A DNA stretch of 33,804 nucleotides, taken from NCBI GenBank assembly GCA_016286445.1, contig JAEESS010000024.1, forward strand, positions 1 to 33,804, read 5' to 3'. A program made the translations under genes and the position numbers. The DNA comes from Bacillota bacterium. GTDB lineage: Bacteria; Bacillota; Clostridia; Christensenellales; CAG-138. The notes below the pieces were generated by a model. It worked only from the letters and a program-made list of their open reading frames with translations. It searched no databases and was not told the DNA's origin. The number at the start of each line of letters is the position of its first letter. Positions within the stretch are counted from its first letter, which is position 1. Positions 24,061 to 30,313 of this stretch are shown piece after piece.

Positions 24061-24336
24061 ATGGAATTCATCATCATCGACGGGCGGCGCATGACTTCGA
24101 TCGAGGCAACGCACGAATATCTTGCGAAGACGCTGCGTCTGCCGGAATACTATGGAAAGAACCTTGACGCGCTGCACGACTGTCTTACCGATCTTTCCCG
24201 CGACGTCTGGATCATCCTCATCAACGGCGATTTCATAGACGAAGCGCTTGGCAGCTATGCCGGGAAGCTGCGCCGCGTTCTGACCGATGTCGGGAACCTT
24301 CCATATGCCTGTCACTTTACAGAGCATTTGTCATAA
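24061..24336 (+). CDS. Barstar-type ribonuclease inhibitor
   Basis: A 91-residue cytosolic protein. It aligns with barstar: LPEYYGKNLDALHDCLTDL corresponds to the barnase-binding helix, with Asp36 and Asp40 matching the key barstar Asp35 and Asp39. His39 replaces barstar Trp38. It would plug the active site of the RNase encoded just upstream and protect the producer before export. Start ATG 24061 is 1 base after the RNase stop, with GGGGAGG upstream inside the RNase gene, so translation is probably coupled and expression linked. Confidence 0.94.
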   Translation: MEFIIIDGRRMTSIEATHEYLAKTLRLPEYYGKNLDALHDCLTDLSRDVWIILINGDFIDEALGSYAGKLRRVLTDVGNLPYACHFTEHLS

Positions 24337-24346
24337 TTCGATATGC

Positions 24347-24379
24347 AAAAGCCGCCGGGATCGTCTCCCGACGGCTTTT
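24347..24379. terminator. Bidirectional terminator after barstar
   Basis: A 14-bp inverted repeat with one mismatch (24347-24360 with 24366-24379) ends in TTTT on one side and AAAA on the other, shared with the convergent lipoprotein gene. Confidence 0.88.
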
Positions 24380-24392
24380 CATATGCCGCGTG

Positions 24393-25517
24393 TCAGTCTG
24401 CATACAGCAGTTCGTACTCAAAATAATCATCCTGCCGAATGCCGTTGATCAGATAAGGCCAATCGTCTTCATCCATTGTAAACGTGATCAACGCGGTCAC
24501 GCCGTCCAGCGTGCGGACCTCTGCCATCGTGCGCGACTCGTGGAAGCGGGTCATGTACAGGATCGTCCCGACCGGAAGCATTGACGGTTCTCCGTCAATT
24601 GTGCAGGGCAACTCGCGCTTAACCTGCAAAAACCAGCCATAATCGCCCAGATGCTCCTGATAATTCTGGAGATGCTCTTCGGTCGGCAGGCTGACGTCCA
24701 GCCACTCATCGTCCGGCGTAAAGCTCTCGCCGTGACAGGCGCGTATTCCGGTTTGTGTACCGAGCAGATCGGTGCCTTCGCAGCGGTAAAGTACGCCGTC
24801 GCTTCCGACGTAGACCGAGATCCCGTTCAGAGATTCGCCGCGGACAAACTTGCCGTTCTCGATATGCAGCGGAATGGTGATATAGTCGTCCGATCCGGCG
24901 TCGATCAAAACGACCAGATCCGTATACGGTGTAGCCGGATCGAGGTCGATCAGCATTGCGTTTACCATCTCGGCGCCGTCTTTCAGCTTGATTTTGGTCT
25001 CGCCCGCCGTGATCGTCGTCCTGTTTTTCTTTGAGTCGAGCTTAAACGAGATCTTTTCCGCCTTGCCGTCTCCGTTCAGATCGAAGGTGAACATCTGCGC
25101 TTCCTTCTTTCCCTTCGGGTTCATTTTATACATGCTATACACGACCGGCAGGTTGGACTTCTCGATCTTCTTTGTCGGTTTGAAGCTTTGCGGCGCGCCG
25201 TAGACCTGCTGCGGCGTGGGCTTCGGCGTCGGTGTGGGCACTTCGGTCGGTTCCGGCGTCGGCGCTTCGGTCGGTTCCGGCGTCGGCGCTTCGGTCGGTT
25301 CCAGTGTATTCTCAACGGATCCGTTCTCTCCGGGCTCGCCCGTCTCCTGATTTTCCGGCTGTATCAGTATGTTTTCTTCCGTGGGCTGCGTCGTTCCCGC
25401 CGCAGGCGCGCCCGGCGTCTTCTCCGTTTCCTGTGCGATCACGTCCGGCTGCTGTGCAGAGCATGCGAGACCCGTGCATATCGCAAGGCACAGGATCAGA
25501 ACAACAAGCTTTTTCAT
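24393..25517 (-). CDS. Lipoprotein with Pro/Thr stalk and unrecognised C-terminal domain
   Basis: 374 residues. A lipoprotein signal ends in TGLAC (Cys19). A low-complexity stalk follows (about 20-112), including EPTEAPTPEPTEAPTPEPTE. The region from about 130 to 374 is folded: FTFDLNGDGKAEKISFKL looks like an FG-GAP/VCBS-type Asp-rich calcium loop within a beta structure, and the C-terminal third (GWFLQVKRELPC and onwards) resembles an SH3-like surface domain; neither call is firm. ATG 25517 has GGAGGAG 5 bases upstream and a good promoter. Probably a surface-binding lipoprotein; the ligand is unknown. It converges on the barnase-barstar pair but has its own promoter. Confidence 0.82.
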   Translation of the reverse strand: MKKLVVLILCLAICTGLACSAQQPDVIAQETEKTPGAPAAGTTQPTEENILIQPENQETGEPGENGSVENTLEPTEAPTPEPTEAPTPEPTEVPTPTPKPTPQQVYGAPQSFKPTKKIEKSNLPVVYSMYKMNPKGKKEAQMFTFDLNGDGKAEKISFKLDSKKNRTTITAGETKIKLKDGAEMVNAMLIDLDPATPYTDLVVLIDAGSDDYITIPLHIENGKFVRGESLNGISVYVGSDGVLYRCEGTDLLGTQTGIRACHGESFTPDDEWLDVSLPTEEHLQNYQEHLGDYGWFLQVKRELPCTIDGEPSMLPVGTILYMTRFHESRTMAEVRTLDGVTALITFTMDEDDWPYLINGIRQDDYFEYELLYAD

Positions 25518-25551
25518 ACCGCTCCTCCGTTATTCGATGATCTTTGTTTAC

Positions 25552-25580
25552 AGTATACCATGTTCCGCGTTTGTATGCAA
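25552..25580 (-). promoter_or_regulatory. Promoter of the stalked lipoprotein
   Basis: On the minus strand, TTGCAT (complement of 25575-25580), 17 bases, TATACT (complement of 25552-25557). Confidence 0.75.
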
Positions 25581-25657
25581 CGTTCCTTTGCTGTCCCGTT
25601 TATCGGAAAGATGCCGCGCTATACTGAGGTCGTAAAAACAAACGGGAGGACAGGATC

Positions 25658-25804
25658 ATGATCGAACGGATTCGGTACAGACTCTTGATGCGGCAGCTTC
25701 GGAAGGAGATCGCCGCTGTTGCAAACGGCGGACGGGACAAATGTGCGGAAAAGATGAAATCTGCAGCGGTGACCGCTTGCAAAGCGTTTGCAAGTATTGT
25801 ATAA
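25658..25804 (+). CDS. Small basic protein of 48 residues, upstream of the metallo-beta-lactamase gene
   Basis: ATG 25658 has GGGAGGA 7 bases upstream. The product begins MIERIRYRLLMRQLRKEIAA, is Arg/Lys-rich and probably helical, and includes a CAEKMKSAAVTACKAF segment; no family was recognised. A TATACT box lies at 25620-25625. Its last bases contain the -35 and -10 of the next gene, and its stop (25802-25804) lies inside that -10. Coding is supported by the ribosome binding site and position only. Confidence 0.5.
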   Translation: MIERIRYRLLMRQLRKEIAAVANGGRDKCAEKMKSAAVTACKAFASIV

Positions 25805-25805
25805 T
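25777..25805 (+). promoter_or_regulatory. Promoter of the metallo-beta-lactamase lipoprotein, inside the upstream small ORF
   Basis: TTGCAA (25777-25782), 17-base spacer, perfect TATAAT (25800-25805). The expected start, about 7 bases on, coincides with ATG 25812. Confidence 0.72.
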
Positions 25806-25811
25806 ATGCGC

Positions 25812-26753
25812 ATGAGAAAGCTGCTTCGACCTCTTGCGTTTTTCCTTGCGCTGCTGCTTGTGTCGGCGTTCGGCTGTTCGCCGCTGCACAGCTGTCTGCA
25901 TGTGGATGCGCCGGAAGCGCTCGATGCGGAAAAGCAGGCGCTTTTGGAAGCGCTCGTTTCGGCGCGTCCGGAACCGTCGAAGCGCTCGGGTCCGTCGCTC
26001 GACGTCATCGTGATCGACGTCGGACAGGGCGACAGCATCCTGCTCATCTCGCCGGAAGGCAAAACAATGCTTGTGGACGCCGGTCCGAAGGACGCGTTTG
26101 ACCGCATCCGGACCGTGCTCGACGCGCACGGCGTGACGTCGCTTGACATGATCGTCGCCACGCATCCGCACGCGGACCACATCGGTTCAATGACGGACGT
26201 GCTCAACGCTTATCCGGTCGGAACATACGTTACGATCCCGCAGGATCCGCCGGGCACCGTCGGTGCCGCGCTTTCCGAGAACGGCTGCACCGTTTCCTTT
26301 GCGGAGGGCGGAACGACGATCCCGTGGGCGGAGAGCTGCACCGTGACGGTTCTGAACCCGGTCCCCGGCTACGATGCGGAACCGGAGGAGCTGAACGACT
26401 GCTCCGTTGTGCTGCACGTCCGTTACGGAGAAACTGCAGTGCTTTTGGCAGGCGACGCCGAAGCGCTCGCGGAAAAACGGATGCTTGATACGTTCCCGCG
26501 GTCCATGCTGCGGGCAAACGTGCTGAAGCTCGGGCATCACGGCTCTTCGAGCTCAACGGGCTTCTCGTTCTTCCTCGCTGTCGATCCGGATTTTGCGATC
26601 GCCTCGTGCGGCGTGCATAACGATTACGGTCATCCGCACAAAGAAACGCTTTCGCTGCTGTATGATACCCATACAGCGTTTTACAGCACCGATACGGACG
26701 GAACCGTGACGTTTCATCTTGACGGTGAAACGGTATCCGTCGATCTATCTTGA
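25812..26753 (+). CDS. ComEC-type metallo-beta-lactamase-fold lipoprotein
   Basis: 313 residues from ATG 25812. A lipoprotein signal ends in VSAFGC (Cys22). The hydrolase domain carries [21 protein letters not shown] (His118, His120, Asp122, His123), AGDAE (Asp215) and [10 protein letters not shown] (His242, His243), as in the C-terminal domain of ComEC/Rec2 and its stand-alone homologues. These are metal-dependent phosphodiesterases or nucleases; acting outside the cell, it could process DNA or nucleotides. There is no ComEC channel domain. An in-frame ATG at 25806 lies before the expected transcript start, so 25812 is preferred; no ribosome binding site is seen, suggesting a leaderless mRNA. 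The next gene follows 11 bases later. Confidence 0.88.
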   Translation: MRKLLRPLAFFLALLLVSAFGCSPLHSCLHVDAPEALDAEKQALLEALVSARPEPSKRSGPSLDVIVIDVGQGDSILLISPEGKTMLVDAGPKDAFDRIRTVLDAHGVTSLDMIVATHPHADHIGSMTDVLNAYPVGTYVTIPQDPPGTVGAALSENGCTVSFAEGGTTIPWAESCTVTVLNPVPGYDAEPEELNDCSVVLHVRYGETAVLLAGDAEALAEKRMLDTFPRSMLRANVLKLGHHGSSSSTGFSFFLAVDPDFAIASCGVHNDYGHPHKETLSLLYDTHTAFYSTDTDGTVTFHLDGETVSVDLS

Positions 26754-26764
26754 AAGGAGTCGCT

Positions 26765-27457
26765 ATGAAAACCTGTCCCGTTTGTCAAAAAGTCCTGACC
26801 GATCAGGCAAAATTCTGTTTCTTCTGCGGCGCATCACTTCTGAGTCCCGAAGCGGAGCCGGTCATTCCTGCAGTCGATCCCGAACCGGCGCCCGAAGAGG
26901 AGCCGGAAACTATCCTCGCGTCCGAACCGATCGTCGAGGCGGAGCCCGCGCCGGTCATTGAATCGGAACCCGTTCCCGAACCGGAGCCCGCTCCCGAACC
27001 GGAGTCCATCCCCGAACCGGAGCCCATTTCCGAGCCAGAGCCCATTTCCGAGCCCGAACCGGAACCTATGCCTGTTCCCGAACCCGCGCCGGTCGCGGCT
27101 GCGCCGGAGCCGATCGCTGTCCCGCAGTCCGAACCCGTCAATTCCGAAGCGGCTGCCGAGCCGAAGCCCGAACAGCCGATCGTGCTTGCGACGGATTCCC
27201 GCTCGCTGATGACGACTGCCGGCTATATCTTTACGACGATCCTGTTCCACATCCCGCTGATCGGCATGATCTTCATGCTTGTCTGGGGCTGCGGCAAGAC
27301 GAAGAACCTGTCCCGCAAACGCTTCTCCCTCGCGTGCCTCATCATGCGGCTTCTCTATTACATCGTTGTGCTTGCCTGCGCGGTTTTCCTGCTGATCTGC
27401 TTCTCCGGCAAGTTCCCGGCGCTGTGGAACGCCGTACAGCCGATCCTGTTCCCGTAA
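26765..27457 (+). CDS. Zinc-ribbon membrane protein with a long Glu-Pro linker
   Basis: 230 residues. A zinc ribbon opens the protein ([19 protein letters not shown]; Cys4, 7, 18, 21). Residues about 30-145 are an almost pure Glu-Pro linker built of EPEPxPEPE-like units. Two hydrophobic segments follow ([20 protein letters not shown] and [18 protein letters not shown]). The zinc ribbon is probably cytosolic and held away from the membrane by the stiff, acidic linker. No enzyme motif is present. ATG 26765 has AAAGGAG 6 bases upstream. It is cotranscribed with the metallo-beta-lactamase gene and followed by a strong terminator. Function unknown. Confidence 0.82.
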   Translation: MKTCPVCQKVLTDQAKFCFFCGASLLSPEAEPVIPAVDPEPAPEEEPETILASEPIVEAEPAPVIESEPVPEPEPAPEPESIPEPEPISEPEPISEPEPEPMPVPEPAPVAAAPEPIAVPQSEPVNSEAAAEPKPEQPIVLATDSRSLMTTAGYIFTTILFHIPLIGMIFMLVWGCGKTKNLSRKRFSLACLIMRLLYYIVVLACAVFLLICFSGKFPALWNAVQPILFP

Positions 27458-27469
27458 TCGTATGACCTT

Positions 27470-27500
27470 CTCCCTTCGGCGCGTTCCGAAGGGAGTTTTT
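27470..27500 (+). terminator. Terminator after the zinc-ribbon membrane protein
   Basis: CTCCCTTCGG (27470-27479) pairs perfectly with CCGAAGGGAG (27486-27495), followed by TTTTT. Confidence 0.93.
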
Positions 27501-27508
27501 GTATGCAA

Positions 27509-27535
27509 AAAAGAGACGGTCCAGCCGTCTCTTTT
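27509..27535 (-). terminator. Terminator of the rplJ-rplL operon
   Basis: An 11-bp perfect inverted repeat (27509-27519 with 27525-27535) reads into TTTTTTGC on the minus strand, 16 bases after the rplL stop. Confidence 0.9.
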
Positions 27536-27550
27536 GTGTTTGGGGTTGAA

Positions 27551-27919
27551 TTATTTGATCTCGCAGGTTGCGCCGACTGCCTTGAACGCTTCGACGATCT
27601 TCTCTGCGTCTTCCTTGGAGATGCCTTCCTTGACAGCCTTGGGCGCGTTGTCGACGACGTCCTTTGCTTCCTTCAGGCCCAGACCGGTCTGCTCGCGGAC
27701 GACCTTGATGACCTTGATCTTCTCCGGTCCGATCTCCTTGAGGATGACGTCGAACTCGGTCTTCTCTTCGACTTCTTCAGCTGCGGCAACGGGACCTGCA
27801 ACTGCGACTGCGGTAGCTGCTGCGGAAACGCCGAACTCCTCTTCGAGAGCCTTGACGAGTTCGTGGAGTTCCAAAACGGACATTGCCTTAATATCGGCGA
27901 TCAGTTGTTCCTTATTCAT
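27551..27919 (-). CDS. rplL: Ribosomal protein L7/L12
   Basis: 122 residues, normal length. The N-terminal dimer domain ([20 protein letters not shown]), Ala-rich hinge ([17 protein letters not shown]) and C-terminal factor-binding domain ([31 protein letters not shown]) are all present. It forms the flexible stalk of the large subunit that recruits translation GTPases and is bound through L10. ATG 27919 has GGAG upstream. It follows rplJ by 64 bases and ends the operon at a strong terminator; the rpoB gene that commonly follows is absent. Confidence 0.98.
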   Translation of the reverse strand: MNKEQLIADIKAMSVLELHELVKALEEEFGVSAAATAVAVAGPVAAAEEVEEKTEFDVILKEIGPEKIKVIKVVREQTGLGLKEAKDVVDNAPKAVKEGISKEDAEKIVEAFKAVGATCEIK

Positions 27920-27983
27920 GATATTTCTCCTTTAAAATTTTGATTTTTGATTTTTGGTTTGTACGGCGATGCCGTTTCGGTTG

Positions 27984-28508
27984 TTATGCTTCCGCGCTTT
28001 CTGCGGCAGCGTTGGGATCAAGCTTCTTTGCGATCTGGTCGAGCACGATTGCAAGACCGGAGATCGGCGACATCATGCTGCCCAGCATGCGTGCGATGAG
28101 GACTTCGCGGCTCGGGAGCTCAGCGATCGCTTCGACTTCCGCGGGCGTGGTGACCTTACCCTCGACGATACCGCCCTTAAATTCGCACTTCTTTGCCTTC
28201 TTAATGAAGTTCTTGAGCACTCTTGCGGGAGCTACCGCATCGTCGTAACCGAATGCGAATGCGTTGGTGCCGTGGAGCATATCGTCTGCACCCTCAAGTC
28301 CGAGCTGATCAAAAGCACGGCGGACACAGTGGTTCTTCAGAACGACATACTCAACGTTTTCCTTGCGCAATTCGGCACGCAGCGCGGTATCCTCGGCAAC
28401 GGTCAGCCCGCGATAGTCGAACAGGATAACGGACTTTGCCTTCTTGACCTTGTCCGCAACCTCCGCGACCTTTGCAGCCTTCATTTCGAGAATCTTTGCA
28501 TTTGCCAT
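27984..28508 (-). CDS. rplJ: Ribosomal protein L10
   Basis: 174 residues. MANAKILEMKAAKVAEVADK, AKSVILFDYRGLTVAEDT and the Gly/Pro-containing FIKKAKKCEFKGG segment are typical, and the Ala/Glu-rich C-terminus (QIAKKLDPNAAAESAEA) is the L7/L12-binding end. It anchors the L7/L12 stalk on the 23S rRNA and usually represses its own operon by binding the leader. ATG 28508 has AAGGAGGTG 6 bases upstream; the frame opens to 28568 but runs into the leader hairpin. The usual rplK-rplA genes are not upstream. Confidence 0.97.
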   Translation of the reverse strand: MANAKILEMKAAKVAEVADKVKKAKSVILFDYRGLTVAEDTALRAELRKENVEYVVLKNHCVRRAFDQLGLEGADDMLHGTNAFAFGYDDAVAPARVLKNFIKKAKKCEFKGGIVEGKVTTPAEVEAIAELPSREVLIARMLGSMMSPISGLAIVLDQIAKKLDPNAAAESAEA

Positions 28509-28644
28509 GGTTGCACCTCCTTGTAACGTGAAAAGCCCTCCGTCGCAGAACGGAGGACTCGAAAACAAAAGGCGTCATCAAGTCTACCTCGGCAGGATTT
28601 ACACGCAATGCGACACCGGCTGTCTTTGGCGACGGAACTTAACC
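28509..28644 (-). promoter_or_regulatory. L10-leader-like 5' region of rplJ-rplL
   Basis: About 136 bases lie between the predicted transcript start and rplJ. On the transcript, a hairpin CCTCCGT/ACGGAGG (28537-28543 with 28550-28556) is followed by GCTTTT, a terminator-like element, and the upstream part is predicted to be folded. Position and architecture match the L10(L12)4-binding autoregulatory leaders known before rplJ. The kink-turn that L10 recognises was not verified. Confidence 0.65.
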
Positions 28645-28650
28645 TTGGAT

Positions 28651-28679
28651 ATAATACACGCTCCCTGCCCCTTTGTCAA
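28651..28679 (-). promoter_or_regulatory. Strong promoter of rplJ-rplL
   Basis: On the minus strand, perfect TTGACA (complement of 28674-28679), 17 bases, TATTAT (complement of 28651-28656); the same box pair as the tRNA-Glu promoter. Confidence 0.9.
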
Positions 28680-28717
28680 GCGTTTTTTGCAGATTTCTTT
28701 GGACTTTTTCGTGCATT

Positions 28718-28812
28718 TTTCATGCATCGCAGGCGCAATTCATGACCGAAGGTCAATTCATGGCGTATGCCAATTCATGCGCGCAGCGCAATTCCTCGCG
28801 AAGCCAATTTGG
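28718..28812. repeat. Tandem array of mini-hairpins separated by ATTCA
   Basis: Short stems alternate with a 5-base spacer ATTCA: a degenerate unit (28723-28737), TGACC-GAA-GGTCA (28743-28755), TGGC-GTAT-GCCA (28761-28772), TGCGC-GCA-GCGCA (28778-28790) and a decayed unit (28796-28806). Outer TG...CA pairs and spacers are conserved; inner stem bases differ between units but stay complementary. That is co-variation for structure, not simple copying. Period about 17-18 bases. No coding potential seen. Confidence 0.75.
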
Positions 28813-28816
28813 AAAC

Positions 28817-28868
28817 ATCCCTCCCGTCTCGCTTCGCGACCCGCCCTCCCTTACACAGGGATGGCAAG
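28817..28868. repeat. Partial copy of a dispersed intergenic repeat
   Basis: CCTCCCGTCTCGCTTCGCGA contains a TCGC-TTC-GCGA hairpin (28829-28839) and leads to CCTCCCTTACACAGGGATGG then CAAG. This resembles the right half of the element at 32476-32576, ending in the same GGCAAG. It abuts the mini-hairpin array directly. No gene overlaps it; the rest of 28869-28914 holds nothing I can name. Confidence 0.5.
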
Positions 28869-28914
28869 AAAGTTGGCATCTTACGATGTATCTTTGTCCT
28901 ATTATCCCGCGAGC

Positions 28915-29328
28915 CTATTCCCCGACGGCATACGCGATCCGAAGGGTAACGCCCCCGTCCAGCGCTTGCGTCACAAGCTCCTTTTCTTCACCGCGTTTCA
29001 CAGTGAGCGTTTTGACCGGCGCTGCCCCCAAGTTGATGTTTCCGTTTTCATTCGGTTCCACAAAACAGGAATGCTCGATCTGCAGAACGACCGCCTCCTC
29101 CGTCACGCCGCTTACCGTGATCGTTCCGTCATATGCGCTGTCATAAAGTATGGTTCCTTCCGCAATGTCCGCAAACGTTTTGACAGTCGGCTCCGGCTGC
29201 TCTTTCTTCCATCCGCTCCACCATTGTTCCGTCAGCGTCACGGTTGCATGAAGCTCTGCGCCTTTGCATGCCGACAGCGCTGCGGTCATTGCAATCAGGA
29301 TCATCCATGAAAAGATCTTTCGTTTCAT
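28915..29328 (-). CDS. Small lipoprotein of unknown function
   Basis: 137 residues. A lipoprotein signal ends in ALSAC (Cys21). The mature part is short and beta-rich (VKTFADIAEGTILYDSAYDG and KTLTVKRGEEKELVTQALDG), suggesting one small beta-sandwich. No family was recognised. The start ATG 29328 follows AAAGAGGACAG, an acceptable ribosome binding site at a longish spacing. It lies 68 bases after the winged-helix/nuclease gene, with no terminator seen between; it may be transcribed from its own start or with it. Confidence 0.72.
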   Translation of the reverse strand: MKRKIFSWMILIAMTAALSACKGAELHATVTLTEQWWSGWKKEQPEPTVKTFADIAEGTILYDSAYDGTITVSGVTEEAVVLQIEHSCFVEPNENGNINLGAAPVKTLTVKRGEEKELVTQALDGGVTLRIAYAVGE

Positions 29329-29396
29329 CGTTTGTCTGTCCTCTTTCAGATTCTGTTATAAAGACAATCCGGAACGCAAAAATGCTACAATCTTTT

Positions 29397-30164
29397 TCAC
29401 CGGATAAACCCGAGCCAGAAGTCCAGCGCGTTGTAGAGCATATCGCCGGAGCAGACCTGCACCGAGGCGTCGGTGCCGGAAACCGTAGCGTCGGTAAAGA
29501 GGTCGCGGGCTTTGGTCAGCACCAGCACCGGCACGATCTCATAATCGTCGCCGAAGATCACGTCGAGGTATTCGCAGTACTTCGCGCACTGGTCGACCTC
29601 CTCCTGCTCGATTTTATCCTTCATTTTGAACTCGAACGAGAACGCGTGCCGTTTTGTGACGAGCAGCACGTCCGCGTAGATGCGGATATGCTTCGATTTT
29701 TTGATGCGCAGCTCAAAGACGATCTCCCAGTCGTTGCTGAGTTTTTCGGGATAACCGAATTCTTTTAGATCGCGGAACAGATCCCGCATCGTCTGCCGCG
29801 CGTCCGCAAAGGAATGGAACAGCCCGCGCGCGTCGTTGAGGTTTCTGCCGATGTTTTCGCAACCGAGCTGCAGAAGCGCCAGGAAACGTTTTTCGTCCAT
29901 ATCGAGAAACTCTTTGACCGAGGAATAGAAGCCCGCAAACTCCGCAAGTCCGTAATGCGGGCGTGTCTGCGGGATCTGCGCATGCCAGCAATACTCGTCG
30001 TCCTGCCAGCAGAGCTCCTTCATAAACGGCGAGGCGTACAGGAAGTGGTTGACGGTACTCGTGTCTGCGCGAACGGCGCGCGCAATGTCCCGCGCCTTAA
30101 CGCCCTCCTCACTTCTTGCGATGCACATATAGATCTGCCGTTCGATCGGGTCTACCTTTGCCAT
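29397..30164 (-). CDS. Winged-helix protein with a PD-(D/E)XK nuclease-like domain
   Basis: 255 residues. Residues 1-60 look like a winged helix (IYMCIARSEEGVKARDIARA, then ADTSTVNHFLY). The C-terminal half contains WEIVFELRI, ADVLLVTKRHAFSFEFKMKD with Asp165, Glu178 and Lys180 in the D...ExK arrangement of PD-(D/E)XK nucleases, and a following helix EEVDQCAKYCEYL. This resembles nuclease-related domains in defence proteins, but I cannot assign a family. ATG 30164 has GGAGG 8 bases upstream. It is divergent from the DNA methyltransferase, with a symmetrical element between them, so it could be the locus regulator, its nuclease, or both. Confidence 0.75.
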   Translation of the reverse strand: MAKVDPIERQIYMCIARSEEGVKARDIARAVRADTSTVNHFLYASPFMKELCWQDDEYCWHAQIPQTRPHYGLAEFAGFYSSVKEFLDMDEKRFLALLQLGCENIGRNLNDARGLFHSFADARQTMRDLFRDLKEFGYPEKLSNDWEIVFELRIKKSKHIRIYADVLLVTKRHAFSFEFKMKDKIEQEEVDQCAKYCEYLDVIFGDDYEIVPVLVLTKARDLFTDATVSGTDASVQVCSGDMLYNALDFWLGFIR

Positions 30165-30185
30165 AGCCGTTCCTCCGTTTTCCGT

Positions 30186-30214
30186 ATTGTACCACAGGCG
30201 CCGTCATCCCGCAA
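30186..30214 (-). promoter_or_regulatory. Promoter of the winged-helix/nuclease gene
   Basis: On the minus strand, TTGCGG (complement of 30209-30214), 17 bases, TACAAT (complement of 30186-30191). Confidence 0.65.
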
Positions 30215-30258
30215 GGCGGTTTCGGCTTAAGATTCTTTCACAATATGTGGCTTTTTCG

Positions 30259-30288
30259 CTTGTATTTTCATACAAGATATTGTATACT
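30259..30288 (+). promoter_or_regulatory. Methyltransferase promoter with an inverted repeat over the -35 box
   Basis: TTGTAT (30260-30265), 17 bases, TATACT (30283-30288). The perfect inverted repeat CTTGTAT-TTTC-ATACAAG (30259-30265, 30270-30276) covers the -35 box exactly, as expected for a repressor site. The divergent winged-helix protein is a candidate binder (inference). Confidence 0.6.
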
Positions 30289-30313
30289 AAAGAAAAAAGG
30301 CGTGGAGGCGGGT

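Noticed and set aside
23463..24336. Intracellular toxin-antitoxin module
   Set aside because: The RNase has a clear lipoprotein export signal, so barstar is better read as producer protection than as a type II antitoxin.
28718..28812. CRISPR array
   Set aside because: Repeats are 5 bases, units about 17-18 bases, the variable parts are self-complementary, and no cas genes are present.
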